The translations under genes and the position numbers were made by a program. DNA of 64,000 nt. Origin: Lonsdalea populi (GTDB lineage: Bacteria; Pseudomonadota; Gammaproteobacteria; Enterobacterales; Enterobacteriaceae). The DNA lies in contig NZ_CP065534.1 of NCBI RefSeq assembly GCF_015999465.1, positions 3,534,001-3,598,000 on the forward strand. The letters run 5' to 3'. A model generated the notes under the pieces. That model was not told the origin of the DNA and did not search any database. It saw only the letters and a list, made by a program, of their open reading frames with translations. Positions 30,610 through 40,170 of the stretch are shown piece by piece (positions within the stretch are counted from its first letter, which is position 1; each line of letters begins with the position of its first letter).

Positions 30610-31587
30610 ATGCAGGCTCTGATTCTCGAACAGCACCAGGGTAAAACGGTGTCTGAAGTCCGCACCATCGACCCGACGCAACTGCCGGAAGGAAACGTGA
30701 CCGTCGATGTATCCTGGTCGAGCATCAACTACAAAGATGCGCTGGCTATTACGGGCCAAGGCAAAATTGTCCGCCAGTTTCCCATGATACCCGGCATTGA
30801 CTTCGCAGGAACCGTGCACAGCAGCGACGACGCCGCCTTTGCCGTCGGCCAGTCCGTGATTCTGACCGGCTGGGGAGTTGGAGAAAATCATTGGGGCGGA
30901 CTGGCGCAGTCGGCTCGGGTAAAAAGCGACTGGCTGGTCGCATTGCCCAAAGGACTCTCGGCGCGTCAGTCCATGATCATAGGCACCGCAGGATTGACCG
31001 CCATGCTGTGCGTCATGGCATTGGAAGAGGGCGGCGTCACGCCGGCGGACGGCGAGATAATCGTCACCGGCGCCAGCGGCGGCGTGGGCAGCACCGCGAT
31101 AGCCCTGCTTCATGCGCTGGGGTATCAGGTGACCGCGCTGAGCGGCCGGGCGGAAAACGCCGATTATCTGCGACAGTTGGGCGCAGGGCAGGTGCTCGAC
31201 CGGCAGGAATTTACCGCCGCGCCGCGTCCACTGGAGCAACAGCGCTGGGCCGGCGCTATCGATACCGTGGGCGACAATGTGCTGGCGACGCTGCTGGCGC
31301 AGATGAACTATGGCGCCACGGTCGCCGCCTGCGGTCTGGCCGGGGGCATCGCGCTGCCGACTACCGTCATGCCGTTCATTCTGCGCAACGTGCGGCTGCA
31401 GGGTGTGGATTCGGTCATGGCGCTGCCGCCGCGCCGACAAAAAGCCTGGGAACGGCTGGCCGAACTGCTGCCCGCCTCGTTCTATGAACAGATTGCCACA
31501 GAGATCCCGTTGGCAAAGGTTCCCGCCGCCGCCGCCGATCTCATCGCTAACCGAATCACGGGCCGAACGCTGGTGAAACTGCGTTAA
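30610..31587 (+). CDS. acuI: Acryloyl-CoA reductase-type quinone oxidoreductase AcuI/YhdH
   Basis: A 325-residue zinc-independent MDR-family oxidoreductase (E. coli YhdH 324), an NADPH-dependent acryloyl-CoA reductase that protects against this toxic electrophile. The Rossmann motif GASGGVGS is near residue 155; SSINYKDALAITG and FPMIPGIDFAGTV near the N-terminus are conserved. AAAGGAGG precedes ATG 30610, an excellent ribosome-binding site; the open frame extends upstream without one. It is divergent from csrD, as in E. coli, and has its own terminator. Confidence 0.94.
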   Translation: MQALILEQHQGKTVSEVRTIDPTQLPEGNVTVDVSWSSINYKDALAITGQGKIVRQFPMIPGIDFAGTVHSSDDAAFAVGQSVILTGWGVGENHWGGLAQSARVKSDWLVALPKGLSARQSMIIGTAGLTAMLCVMALEEGGVTPADGEIIVTGASGGVGSTAIALLHALGYQVTALSGRAENADYLRQLGAGQVLDRQEFTAAPRPLEQQRWAGAIDTVGDNVLATLLAQMNYGATVAACGLAGGIALPTTVMPFILRNVRLQGVDSVMALPPRRQKAWERLAELLPASFYEQIATEIPLAKVPAAAADLIANRITGRTLVKLR

Positions 31588-31611
31588 ATCCGCCCGGCAG
31601 CCCTCTCTTCA

Positions 31612-31639
31612 GGCCATCCCTATTTGGATGGTCTTTTTT
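31612..31639 (+). terminator. Rho-independent terminator after acuI
   Basis: GGCCATCC (31612-31619) pairs with GGATGGTC (31626-31633) with one G-U pair, loop CTATTT, then six Ts (31634-31639). It is 24 bp after the acuI stop. Confidence 0.85.
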
Positions 31640-31935
31640 ATGACGCTCAGGCACAGGAAAGAAATTTTCTCGTTAACACTGAATCTCTGCGCGGCAGAAT
31701 CATCTATACATTAAGAACCACCCCATGAGGGTCATGCGACCAAGCCTTGGGACGCTGAGCCGTGTGCAAACGACTCAGGGGCACCGGATATGAACCCGTT
31801 GATTCGCTGTGTTCGGCCCTCCCTTGCTCACCGGCTACGCCCATCACGCTGGCGGGAATAGGCATAAACCCTATCGCGGTACATCACCTGAGCGCCGCTC
31901 GTCGAGTCACTATACTGGCATCAAGGCGGAATACC
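31640..31935 (+). promoter_or_regulatory. msrP upstream region with possible structured leader
   Basis: About 295 bases before msrP without a convincing gene. The stretch 31720-31870 is rich in local inverted repeats, e.g. CCAAGCCTTGG (31740-31750) and CTGAGCCGT/ACGACTCAG (around 31755-31778, one mismatch), giving the look of a folded RNA leader. It matches no riboswitch class I recognise. No obvious -35/-10 pair. Confidence 0.3.
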
Positions 31936-32937
31936 ATGAAGAAAGATCGCACGCCCACCGAAGCAGATGTCACGCCGGAAGCCCTGTTCCACCAGCGCCG
32001 CCGGCTGCTGAAGTTTCTGGGCATCACCACCGCTAGCCTCTCGCTGCCGCTGTCCGCGCAGGCGGACCTGCTGTCCTGGCTGAAAGGCGACGAACGGCCC
32101 AAAGCGCCGCCGGGCAAACCGCTCACCTTCAATCAGCCGCCGGACTGGCGCTTGAACCTGCCGCTGACGCCGGAAGACAAAGTCACCGGATACAACAATT
32201 TTTACGAGTTCGGACTGGATAAGGCGGACCCGGCGGCCAACGCGGGCGGCCTGAAAACCGAAGGCTGGAAAATCGAGATCGACGGCAAAGTCGCCAAACC
32301 CATCACGCTGGATATGGACGATATTCTCAGGCGCTTTCCGCTGGAAGAGCGCATTTATCGGTTTCGCTGCGTTGAAGCCTGGTCGATGGTCGTCCCGTGG
32401 ATTGGTTTTCCACTCTCCCAACTGATCGCCTTCGCCAATCCGACCGGCAACGCACGCTATGTCGCTTTTCAGACGCTCTACGATCCTGAACAGATGCCAG
32501 GACAGAAGGACCGCTTTATCGGCGGGGGCCTCAACTACCCCTACGTTGAAGGGCTGCGGATGGATGAGGCGATGAACCCGCTGACGCTGATGGCCGTCGG
32601 CGTCTACGGAAAAACGCTGCCGCCGCAGAACGGCGCGCCGCTGAGGCTGATGACGCCGTGGAAATACGGCTTCAAAAATATCAAATCCATCGTGAAAATT
32701 CGCTTCACTCACGATCGTCCTCCTTCGACCTGGAACTTGTCGGCGCCCAACGAATACGGTTTTTATGCCAACGTGAACCCGCACGTCGACCACCCGCGCT
32801 GGTCGCAGGCGACGGAGCGGGTGATCGGCGCGGGCGGTATTCTTGATGTGCAGCGTCAGCCGACACTGCTGTTCAACGGATATGCAGACGAGGTGGACTC
32901 GTTGTACCGAGGTCTGGATTTGCGTGCAAATTTCTGA
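31936..32937 (+). CDS. msrP: Periplasmic methionine sulfoxide reductase, molybdopterin subunit MsrP (YedY)
   Basis: A 333-residue molybdoenzyme (E. coli 334) that repairs methionine sulfoxides in periplasmic proteins. A twin-arginine signal ([15 protein letters not shown], residues 19-33) sends the folded protein with its molybdopterin through Tat. The Mo-coordinating cysteine is C145 in [18 protein letters not shown] 31936 matches the E. coli start. msrQ follows after 44 bp. In E. coli msrPQ are next to hprRS; here no such regulator genes are adjacent and the pair sits between acuI and aroQ. Confidence 0.95.
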   Translation: MKKDRTPTEADVTPEALFHQRRRLLKFLGITTASLSLPLSAQADLLSWLKGDERPKAPPGKPLTFNQPPDWRLNLPLTPEDKVTGYNNFYEFGLDKADPAANAGGLKTEGWKIEIDGKVAKPITLDMDDILRRFPLEERIYRFRCVEAWSMVVPWIGFPLSQLIAFANPTGNARYVAFQTLYDPEQMPGQKDRFIGGGLNYPYVEGLRMDEAMNPLTLMAVGVYGKTLPPQNGAPLRLMTPWKYGFKNIKSIVKIRFTHDRPPSTWNLSAPNEYGFYANVNPHVDHPRWSQATERVIGAGGILDVQRQPTLLFNGYADEVDSLYRGLDLRANF

Positions 32938-32981
32938 ATTATCCGCGCACTATCGCGCCCAACATGTGGAGTCAGCGTCGA

Positions 32982-33581
32982 ATGCGTTTGAAACCTCGAC
33001 ATCTGTTTTGGATCAAGGTGCTTATTCATCTGGCGGGAATACTGCCGTTATTGTGGCTGTTTCTGACCGTGAGCCAGGGAGGGCTGAGCGCCGATCCAGC
33101 AAAGGATATCCAGCATTTTACCGGCAGAACCGCACTAAAATGGCTTTTGGCCACGTTGGCGATAGCGCCGCTGGCTCGCTACGGCAAACAGCCGCTGCTG
33201 ATGCGCTGCCGACGGCCCGTCGGCCTGTGGTGCTTCGCCTGGGCGACGCTGCATCTGACGAGCTACGCGCTGCTGGAATTAGGACTCAGTCACCTTTCGC
33301 TGCTGGTCAGCGAGCTTTTCTCTCGGCCCTATCTCACGCTCGGCATCGGCAGTTGGATCATTCTGTTGGCGCTGACGTTGACGTCCACGCAGGCGATGAT
33401 GCGTAAGTTGGGATCCCGCTGGCAAAAATTGCATAACGCGCTTTATCTGGTCGCCATTCTTGCCCCAATTCACTACATTTGGTCCCTTAAAACATTGTCT
33501 CCGCAACCTATTTTTTATACTCTTCTGGCCCTCATTTTGTTACTGATGCGTTATAAAAAATTTCTCCAGTGGTGGCGCTGA
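32982..33581 (+). CDS. msrQ: Haem-binding membrane subunit MsrQ (YedZ)
   Basis: A 199-residue membrane protein (E. coli 211) of the ferric-reductase-like family with about six hydrophobic segments and the haem-ligand histidines in [18 protein letters not shown] and [15 protein letters not shown]. It passes electrons from the respiratory chain to MsrP. ATG 32982 ([12 protein letters not shown]) has GGAG ten bases upstream and matches the E. coli start; ATG 32964 is an alternative without a ribosome-binding site. The C-terminus is slightly shorter than in E. coli. Confidence 0.93.
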   Translation: MRLKPRHLFWIKVLIHLAGILPLLWLFLTVSQGGLSADPAKDIQHFTGRTALKWLLATLAIAPLARYGKQPLLMRCRRPVGLWCFAWATLHLTSYALLELGLSHLSLLVSELFSRPYLTLGIGSWIILLALTLTSTQAMMRKLGSRWQKLHNALYLVAILAPIHYIWSLKTLSPQPIFYTLLALILLLMRYKKFLQWWR

Positions 33582-33809
33582 GGCCACACGGTGCACCGGC
33601 GTGATAAAAACACCGGTACAGGGCTTAACGGAAGCGGCGATGATCATCTCCGCAGATAAGGCCACTATTTGGCTGCTAATTGCAACGAAATGGTTATAAT
33701 GCACGACTTTGTTTTTGGGCATCGGACAATTTGCATCTAGAAAGTGACAAACGAATAGCTTCGCGCTATTTTGTGCGACACGAAGCGAATCGCGGGAGAT
33801 AGCGGCATA

Positions 33810-34262
33810 ATGGTAGATAATTTCAACATTTTGCTTTTAAACGGTCCGAACCTGAATCTTCTGGGCACCCGCGAGCCTGAGAAGTATGGACATACTACGT
33901 TGACGGAAATCGTTAACAGATTGGAACAAGAAGCGCTGGCGCTGAACGTTCAGCTGTCGCATCTGCAGTCCAACGCAGAGCACACGCTGATTGACCGCAT
34001 TCATCAGGCCAGAGGCAACACCGACTTCATTCTGATCAACCCAGCGGCATACACCCATACCAGCATTGCGCTGCGAGATGCGTTGCTGGCGGTCGCCATC
34101 CCCTTTATCGAAATTCATCTGTCTAACGTGCATGCTCGTGAACCCTTCCGCCACCACTCTTATCTGTCCGATGTGGCAGTTGGGGTCATTTGTGGTCTGG
34201 GTGCAGATGGTTATAGCTATGCTTTACAGACGGCGGTGAAACGCCTGTCAATCTCCAATTAA
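33810..34262 (+). CDS. aroQ: Type II 3-dehydroquinate dehydratase
   Basis: A 150-residue type II dehydroquinase, third step of the shikimate pathway. [21 protein letters not shown] at the N-terminus, [17 protein letters not shown] (catalytic His) and [17 protein letters not shown] are classic motifs. ATG 33810 gives the usual N-terminus. It lies 21 bp upstream of accB, an arrangement found in many Enterobacterales and pseudomonads but absent from E. coli K-12, which relies on the unrelated type I enzyme AroD. Confidence 0.95.
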   Translation: MVDNFNILLLNGPNLNLLGTREPEKYGHTTLTEIVNRLEQEALALNVQLSHLQSNAEHTLIDRIHQARGNTDFILINPAAYTHTSIALRDALLAVAIPFIEIHLSNVHAREPFRHHSYLSDVAVGVICGLGADGYSYALQTAVKRLSISN

Positions 34263-34283
34263 CAAGAGTACGGAACCCCATTC

Positions 34284-34748
34284 ATGGATATTCGTAAAAT
34301 CAAGAAACTGATTGAACTGGTTGAAGAATCCGGCATCGCCGAACTGGAAATTTCCGAAGGTGAAGAGTCGGTACGCATCAGCCGCTCCCCGGCCGTGCCG
34401 GCTTACCCGATGATGCAACAAGCCTATGCGCCGATGCAGCCTCAGCCTGCACTGACCGCTACCGTGGCCGAAGCGCCGGTAGCCGAAGTCGCCGCAGCGC
34501 CGGCCGCGGTCAGCGGTCACATCGTTCGTTCGCCGATGGTAGGGACTTTCTACCGTACCCCAAGCCCGGAAGCGAAAGCGTTTGTGGAAGTCGGCCAGCA
34601 GGTGAATATCGGCGATACGCTGTGCATCGTCGAAGCCATGAAAATGATGAACCAAATCGAAGCGGATAAAGCAGGCGTGGTGAAAGCCATTCTGTTGGAA
34701 AGCGGTCAACCGGTTGAATTTGACGAGCCGCTGGTTGTCATCGAATAA
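34284..34748 (+). CDS. accB: Biotin carboxyl carrier protein of acetyl-CoA carboxylase
   Basis: A 154-residue protein (E. coli 156), carrier of the biotin that shuttles CO2 between the biotin carboxylase and carboxyltransferase in the first step of fatty-acid synthesis. The biotinylated lysine is K120 in EAMKMM. An N-terminal helix ([16 protein letters not shown]), an Ala/Pro-rich linker (residues about 50-80) and the C-terminal biotinyl domain with the [18 protein letters not shown] thumb region follow in order. It is 11 bp before accC. Confidence 0.97.
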   Translation: MDIRKIKKLIELVEESGIAELEISEGEESVRISRSPAVPAYPMMQQAYAPMQPQPALTATVAEAPVAEVAAAPAAVSGHIVRSPMVGTFYRTPSPEAKAFVEVGQQVNIGDTLCIVEAMKMMNQIEADKAGVVKAILLESGQPVEFDEPLVVIE

Positions 34749-34759
34749 CGGGGCGTACC

Positions 34760-36103
34760 ATGCTAGATAAAATTGTTATCGCTAACCGTGGTGAGATCGC
34801 GCTGCGTATTTTGCGTGCCTGCAAAGAGCTGGGCATCAAAACCGTCGCAGTGCATTCCACGGCGGATCGTGACCTGAAACACGTATTGTTGGCTGACGAA
34901 ACGGTGTGCATCGGCCCTGCGCCGTCCACCAAAAGTTATCTGAACATTCCCGCGCTGATCTCCGCCGCTGAAATTACCGGCGCGGTGGCTATCCACCCCG
35001 GTTACGGTTTCTTGTCCGAAAACGCCGACTTCGCTGAACAGGTCGAGCGTTCCGGCTTTATCTTCATCGGCCCGCGCGCCGACACCATCCGCCTGATGGG
35101 CGACAAAGTGTCCGCGATCAGCGCGATGAAAAAAGCGGGTGTACCTTGCGTCCCGGGTTCCGACGGCCCTCTGGGCGACGATATGGAAAAGAACCGCGCC
35201 GTTGCTAAACGCATCGGTTACCCGGTCATTATCAAGGCTTCCGGCGGCGGCGGCGGACGCGGTATGCGCGTCGTGCGCAGCGATAAAGAGCTGGAACAGT
35301 CCATTTCCATGACCAAGGCGGAAGCCAAGGCCGCGTTTAACAACGATATGGTCTACATGGAAAAATACCTGGAAAACCCACGCCATGTGGAAATCCAAGT
35401 ACTGGCGGACGGTCAGGGCCAGGCGATCTATCTGGCTGAACGCGACTGCTCCATGCAGCGCCGCCACCAGAAAGTGCTGGAGGAAGCGCCAGCGCCGGGC
35501 ATCACCAGTGAACTGCGTCGTTACATCGGCGAACGTTGCGCGAAGGCCTGCGTGGACATCAACTACCGCGGCGCCGGTACCTTCGAATTTCTTTATGAAA
35601 ACGGCGAGTTCTATTTCATCGAAATGAACACCCGTATTCAGGTAGAACATCCAGTGACCGAAATGATCACTGGCGTAGACCTGATCAAAGAGCAACTGCG
35701 CGTCGCCGCCGGTCTGCCGCTGTCGATCAAACAGGAAGAAGTTCATGTCCGCGGCCATGCGATCGAGTGTCGTATCAATGCCGAAGATCCCAACACCTTC
35801 CTGCCTAGTCCGGGTAAAATAACGCGTTTCCACGCGCCGGGCGGCTTTGGCGTTCGTTGGGAATCGCACATCTACGCGGGCTACACCGTGCCGCCGTACT
35901 ACGATTCCATGATCGGCAAGCTGATCACCTACGGTGAAAACCGCGACGTCGCCATTGCCCGCATGCGCAATGCGCTGGCGGAACTGATCATCGACGGCAT
36001 CAAGACCAATATCGAACTGCAGTTGAAGATCCTGAACGACGAAAACTTCCAGTATGGTGGCACTAACATCCACTATCTGGAGAAAAAACTCGGCCTGCAG
36101 TAA
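34760..36103 (+). CDS. accC: Biotin carboxylase subunit of acetyl-CoA carboxylase
   Basis: A 447-residue ATP-grasp enzyme (E. coli 449) that carboxylates biotin on Acc[21 protein letters not shown] at the start, the glycine-rich ATP lid [12 protein letters not shown] around residues 158-169 and [14 protein letters not shown] near 288-301 are intact. It is co-transcribed with accB and probably aroQ; a strong terminator follows. Confidence 0.97.
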   Translation: MLDKIVIANRGEIALRILRACKELGIKTVAVHSTADRDLKHVLLADETVCIGPAPSTKSYLNIPALISAAEITGAVAIHPGYGFLSENADFAEQVERSGFIFIGPRADTIRLMGDKVSAISAMKKAGVPCVPGSDGPLGDDMEKNRAVAKRIGYPVIIKASGGGGGRGMRVVRSDKELEQSISMTKAEAKAAFNNDMVYMEKYLENPRHVEIQVLADGQGQAIYLAERDCSMQRRHQKVLEEAPAPGITSELRRYIGERCAKACVDINYRGAGTFEFLYENGEFYFIEMNTRIQVEHPVTEMITGVDLIKEQLRVAAGLPLSIKQEEVHVRGHAIECRINAEDPNTFLPSPGKITRFHAPGGFGVRWESHIYAGYTVPPYYDSMIGKLITYGENRDVAIARMRNALAELIIDGIKTNIELQLKILNDENFQYGGTNIHYLEKKLGLQ

Positions 36104-36125
36104 TCCCCCCCGCAGACGAGATAAA

Positions 36126-36168
36126 AGGCCGGTCGACCGCTTTCAGGCTGTCGAACGGCCTGGTTTTC
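36126..36168 (+). terminator. Rho-independent terminator after accC
   Basis: AGGCCGGTCGAC (36126-36137) pairs with GTCGAACGGCCT (36150-36161), one mismatch in 12 bp, followed by GGTTTTC. It is 22 bp downstream of the accC stop. Confidence 0.75.
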
Positions 36169-36374
36169 AATCGCCGCGCTAACAGATAAAAATAACCGTT
36201 ATTCAGTTAATGACTGCTTTCTCTGCGCTATGTATGCATTCGGAAACGCGCCTGTTTATCCCTGACAATCCATCCGTGGCCGCGAATTCCTGCTAGGCAA
36301 TGCGCTCACATACCGTAAAATCCCCTGTTTTGCACACGCCATACTGATGAATACCAATTGGGTTGTATAACAAG

Positions 36375-36614
36375 ATGGATAAACGTTTTCTTCAGGCACA
36401 CCGGGAAGCGCGCTGGGCGCTGGGCCTGACGCTGGGTTACCTGTTGCTGTGGATTGCCGCCGCATATCTGCCAAGTAGCGAATCCGGCATCACCGGACTG
36501 CCGCGCTGGTTCGAGATGTCGTGCCTGCTGCTGCCGCTGGCCTTTATCATTCTATGCTGGCTGATGGTCCGCCATCTGTTCCACGACATTGCGCTGGAGG
36601 ATGAGGATGCATAG
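36375..36614 (+). CDS. yhdT: DUF997 membrane protein YhdT
   Basis: A 79-residue inner-membrane protein (E. coli YhdT 80) with two hydrophobic segments (about residues 15-35 and 48-70); RFLQAHREARWALGLTLGYLLLW and GLPRWFEMSCLLLPLAFI resemble E. coli closely. It is conserved upstream of panF and may be a small partner of the symporter, but its role is unknown. The 3' end overlaps panF by 8 bp. Confidence 0.9.
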   Translation: MDKRFLQAHREARWALGLTLGYLLLWIAAAYLPSSESGITGLPRWFEMSCLLLPLAFIILCWLMVRHLFHDIALEDEDA

Positions 36615-38055
36615 TCAGATCGTCATTCCGCTGATCGCCTACCTGCTGCTGGTCTTCGGGCTGTCCGTTTACGCCTATACCCGCCGCCAGCAGGGCAACT
36701 TCCTGCGCGAATATTTTCTCGGCAACCGATCGATGGGCGGCTTCGTTCTGGCCATGACCTTGATTGGCACCTACGTAAGCGCCAGCTCTTTCATCGGCGG
36801 TCCCGGCGCTGCTTATAAATACGGGCTGGGCTGGGTGTTGCTGGCGATGATCCAGGTGCCGACCATGCTGCTTTCACTCAGCATTCTGGGAAAAAAATTC
36901 GCAATTTTGGCGCGGCGCTATAACGCGATCACGCTCAACGATATGTTGTACGCCCGCTACGGCAACCGGTTGCTGGTTTGGTTCGCCAGCCTCAGCCTGC
37001 TGGTCGCGTTCATCGGCGCCATGGCCGTGCAGTTTATCGGTGGTGCTCGTCTGCTCGAAACGGCGGTCGGCATCCCCTACGACACCGGGCTGCTGATCTT
37101 CGGCATCACTATCGCGCTGTATACCGCCTTTGGCGGCTTTCGGGCCAGCGTGCTCAACGACGCCATGCAGGGTATCGTGATGCTGGTAGGGACGTTGCTG
37201 CTGGTGGTTGGCGTGATTTATGCTGCGGGCGGCCTGCCCGTCGCCGTGGAAAAACTGCGCCACATCGATCCGGCGCTGGTCTCTCCGCACGGTCCTGGCG
37301 ATGCACTTTCCGGACCGTTCATGACCTCGTTCTGGCTGCTGGTGTGCTTCGGCGTCATCGGCCTGCCGAACACGGCGGTACGCTGTATCTCCTATCGGGA
37401 CAGCAAAGCGCTGCACCGCGGTATCATCATCGGCACCATCGTCATTACCCTGCTGATGCTCGGCATGCATCTGGCCGGGGCGCTGGGGAGAGCGATTCTG
37501 CCTAACCTCACCATCCCCGACCAGGTTCTGCCTGAGCTGATGATCGCCGTTCTCCCGCCGCTGGCCGCCGGTATTTTCCTGGCGGCGCCGATGGCAGCGA
37601 TAATGTCCAACATCAACGCGCACCTGCTGCAGGCGTCGGCAACCATCGTGAAAGATTTGTATCTCAGCGTCCGCCCCCAGCGGGCCGCCAACGAAAGGTA
37701 TATCAAACACCTGTCCAGCCTGACCACGCTGGTGCTGGGACTGATGGTCGTACTGGCCTCCTGGCGCCCGCCTGAAATGATCATCTGGCTTAATCTACTG
37801 GCGTTCGGCGGACTGGAAGCCGTGTTCCTGTGGCCGTTGGTGCTGGGACTGTACTGGGAACGCGCCAATGCGACGGGCGCACTGAGCGCCATGATAGGGG
37901 GAGCAATCTGTTATACCCTGCTGGCCAGCTTCAAAATCCAATGGGGCGGATTTCACCCGATCGTCCCTGCTCTGGCGTCAAGCCTGCTGGCATTTATTAT
38001 TGGTAACCGGTTCGGGCACGCTGCGCCCGCCGCCGTTACTTCATCCGACGTTTAG
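36607..38055 (+). CDS. panF: Sodium/pantothenate symporter PanF
   Basis: A 482-residue sodium:solute symporter-family protein (E. coli 483) with about 12-13 membrane segments, importing pantothenate with sodium. EYFLGNRSMGGFVLAMTLIGTYVSASSFIGGPGAAYKYGLGWVLLAMIQ is near-identical to E. coli, as is LNLLAFGGLEAVFLWPLVLGLYWERANA. ATG 36607 (MHSQIVIPLIAYL) overlaps the yhdT stop, implying coupling; an ATG 18 bases upstream is less like the family. Confidence 0.95.
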   Translation: MHSQIVIPLIAYLLLVFGLSVYAYTRRQQGNFLREYFLGNRSMGGFVLAMTLIGTYVSASSFIGGPGAAYKYGLGWVLLAMIQVPTMLLSLSILGKKFAILARRYNAITLNDMLYARYGNRLLVWFASLSLLVAFIGAMAVQFIGGARLLETAVGIPYDTGLLIFGITIALYTAFGGFRASVLNDAMQGIVMLVGTLLLVVGVIYAAGGLPVAVEKLRHIDPALVSPHGPGDALSGPFMTSFWLLVCFGVIGLPNTAVRCISYRDSKALHRGIIIGTIVITLLMLGMHLAGALGRAILPNLTIPDQVLPELMIAVLPPLAAGIFLAAPMAAIMSNINAHLLQASATIVKDLYLSVRPQRAANERYIKHLSSLTTLVLGLMVVLASWRPPEMIIWLNLLAFGGLEAVFLWPLVLGLYWERANATGALSAMIGGAICYTLLASFKIQWGGFHPIVPALASSLLAFIIGNRFGHAAPAAVTSSDV

Positions 38056-38067
38056 TAAGAGGCCGCT

Positions 38068-38955
38068 ATGCCGTGGATTCAACTCAAAATTAATACTTCC
38101 GGCGCACATGCCGAACCCCTGGGCGACGCGCTGGTCGAAAGCGGCGCGGTGTCCGTCACGTTTCAGGATACCCACGACACGCCGGTGTTTGAGCCGCTGC
38201 CGGGCGAAACCCGCCTGTGGGGCGATACTGATGTGATAGGCCTGTACGATGCCGAGACCGACATGAAGGTCGTCATCGCGATCCTGGAACAGGAGCCGCT
38301 GCTGGGCGCGGGTTTCAAACACAAAATCGAGCAGTTGGAAGATAAAGACTGGGAACGTGAATGGATGGATAATTTCCATCCGATGCAGTTCGGCGAGCGG
38401 TTGTGGATTTGCCCCAGTTGGCGCGATATCCCCGATCCGGATGCGGTCAACGTGATGCTGGACCCCGGCCTGGCCTTCGGCACCGGCACCCACCCCACCA
38501 CCGCGCTGTGCCTGCAGTGGCTGGACGGTCTCGACCTGCAAGGTAAAACCGTCATCGACTTCGGCTGTGGCTCGGGCATTCTGGCGATCGCCGCGCTGAA
38601 GCTGGGCGCCGCCCGCGCCATCGGCATCGACATCGACCCTCAGGCCATTCAGGCCAGCCGCGACAACGCCCAGCGCAACGGCGTGTCCGAGCGTCTGGCG
38701 CTGTATCTGCCGAAAGACCAGCCGGAAGCGCTTTCCGCCGACGTGGTCGTCGCCAACATTCTGGCTGGCCCTCTGCGGGAGTTGGCGCCCCTGATCGGCG
38801 ACCTGCCCAAAGCGGGCGGTCATCTCGGTCTCTCCGGCGTGCTGGCGACCCAGGCCGCCAACGTATCAGAAGCCTATCAGGAGAAATTCGAGCTTGATCC
38901 GGTGGCGGAAAAAGAAGAGTGGTGCCGAATAACCGGTATCAGAAAGGCACAGTAA
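38068..38955 (+). CDS. prmA: Ribosomal protein L11 methyltransferase
   Basis: A 295-residue SAM-dependent methyltransferase (E. coli 293) that trimethylates L11 at several positions. Begins [32 protein letters not shown]; the SAM motif I is [15 protein letters not shown] (about residues 165-179) after [14 protein letters not shown], and the post-motif NPP-like segment is [15 protein letters not shown]. It is 12 bp downstream of panF. A 7-bp inverted repeat (GGCGGAA/TTCCGCC, 38972-38999) follows but has no U-run. Confidence 0.96.
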   Translation: MPWIQLKINTSGAHAEPLGDALVESGAVSVTFQDTHDTPVFEPLPGETRLWGDTDVIGLYDAETDMKVVIAILEQEPLLGAGFKHKIEQLEDKDWEREWMDNFHPMQFGERLWICPSWRDIPDPDAVNVMLDPGLAFGTGTHPTTALCLQWLDGLDLQGKTVIDFGCGSGILAIAALKLGAARAIGIDIDPQAIQASRDNAQRNGVSERLALYLPKDQPEALSADVVVANILAGPLRELAPLIGDLPKAGGHLGLSGVLATQAANVSEAYQEKFELDPVAEKEEWCRITGIRKAQ

Positions 38956-40126
38956 GCGCGCCTGCGCCAACGGCGGAAGGCCATCCTGTGCGTTCCGCCC
39001 CATTTATAATGACCCCGCCGCTATCTCACCTCACCGGTCTCACCACACCCAGCACAACGCCGCAGCAACCCTATGCTGCTGGGGACCGGGCTTTTCATCG
39101 CCGACTGAACGGTTTAAGACCATACATTATCCGCCGCCTTGAGCGATCTGGTTGCCTATACGACACCCGATCCCAACGATGGTAAACAGCATCCGGCCGT
39201 GGTGTGGCCTGCGGCGGCTATGGCAGCCTAGGAAACCTCTTTGGGAACCTCGGGATGCCGAAAACGATCAGAGCGATCGCGCTTTCCCTGAGGCCGGCAT
39301 CATTACCATGATGCCAAGCTGGCACGAGGAAAATGACAATCCCGGCAAGTTCGAGATGTTTTACTGCGAGATAAACGATTTAGATGCCGACGGGGAGAAT
39401 CTAGCCAAACTCACCTAGGTTGATACCAACCGCATAGACCTCGTCGGCCACAGCCGGGGAGACGCTAACGCTTTTCGGAAATGAGTAACAACCCGGTTTC
39501 CCTGCGGCGTTTTCACTCCGGGGCGTGCCCGATTTAAAACGGCAATTAAGCCTGAGCCAGGCTTTCGTCGGTCCGTCCTTTAACCCCCCAGAATCCGCGT
39601 GAGTTTTCCTGCGATCTCCTCGCACTTTTGTTACACACCACAAATCGCCGACCGACTATTTTGAAGGCAGCAGGAACTAACGAAGCAGGGAGTTGCTGCA
39701 CGATATCGGAGCACGGCCGCACATCGGTTTTCCCCGCTGACATCGAACATATCAGCCAGGAAATTGACGCAGCGGGAGGCGAAACCGATCAAAAATAGGA
39801 ACCTGCAGCAAGGGCGATGACCGAAAACAGGAGCAATCAAATGCCTTCATCAGACCGATAGATTGCTCCTCATTAGGCCGAATATGGTGCATTTTTCACT
39901 ACCAATTGCCTTCATTGCCCCACGAATCGCTCCCTGACATCGCCTCAGCTCGTTCTTTTCACTTCTAATAGGCCGTTGCCGACTGCGTAGGCCGCCGGTG
40001 GCGAAATTATATAACGATATGATATATATAGATAAAATAAATTTTTCTTTTGCTCAAACATCATTTTATTGATCTGTTACGCGCAATTGCTCAAAGTTTG
40101 GCCTTTCCTATCGCGTGAAAAATGCG
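38956..40126. other. Gene-poor, apparently decayed DNA between prmA and dusB
   Basis: About 1.15 kb in which only short overlapping frames exist, none resembling a complete gene. It contains a hydrolase-like fragment (separate entry), a short plus-strand frame ending EHISQEIDAAGGETDQK at about 39799, and GCAGCA/TGCTGC hairpins near 39062-39079. In E. coli prmA and dusB are separated by a few hundred bases, so this looks like an old insertion that has lost its genes. The last part (39960-40080) is AT-rich promoter DNA for dusB-fis. Confidence 0.5.
39196..39484 (+). pseudogene. Remnant of an alpha/beta-hydrolase-like gene
   Basis: Two neighbouring plus-strand frames give coherent fragments: GGYGSLGNLFGNLGMP around 39209-39256, then FPEAGIITMMPSWHEENDNPGKFEMFYCEINDLDADGENLAKLT, an in-frame TAG at 39416-39418, and directly on VDTNRIDLVGHSRGDANAFRK to TGA at 39482-39484. 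LVGHSRG is the nucleophile-elbow motif (GxSxG) of alpha/beta hydrolases, and the whole is reminiscent of DUF2235-type lipases often tied to type VI secretion, but this assignment is weak. A frameshift plus a stop codon mark it as broken. Confidence 0.35.
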
Positions 40127-40140
40127 TAATATACGCGCCC
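40098..40140 (+). promoter_or_regulatory. dusB-fis promoter with GC-rich discriminator
   Basis: TAATAT at 40127-40132 followed by ACGCGCCC is a -10 box plus GC-rich discriminator, the hallmark of stringently controlled promoters and very like the fis promoter region of E. coli. The -35 region (TTTGGCCTTTCC, 40098-40108) is not a strong consensus. Transcription would begin about 30 bp before the dusB start. Confidence 0.6.
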
Positions 40141-40170
40141 TTGCAGACACAGTATGGTCACTCTTTGTCT

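Noticed and set aside
34763..36073. 436-codon open frame on the minus strand
   Set aside because: It is exactly antisense to accC and has the His/Arg/Ala-rich composition of a shadow frame; accC itself is unmistakable.
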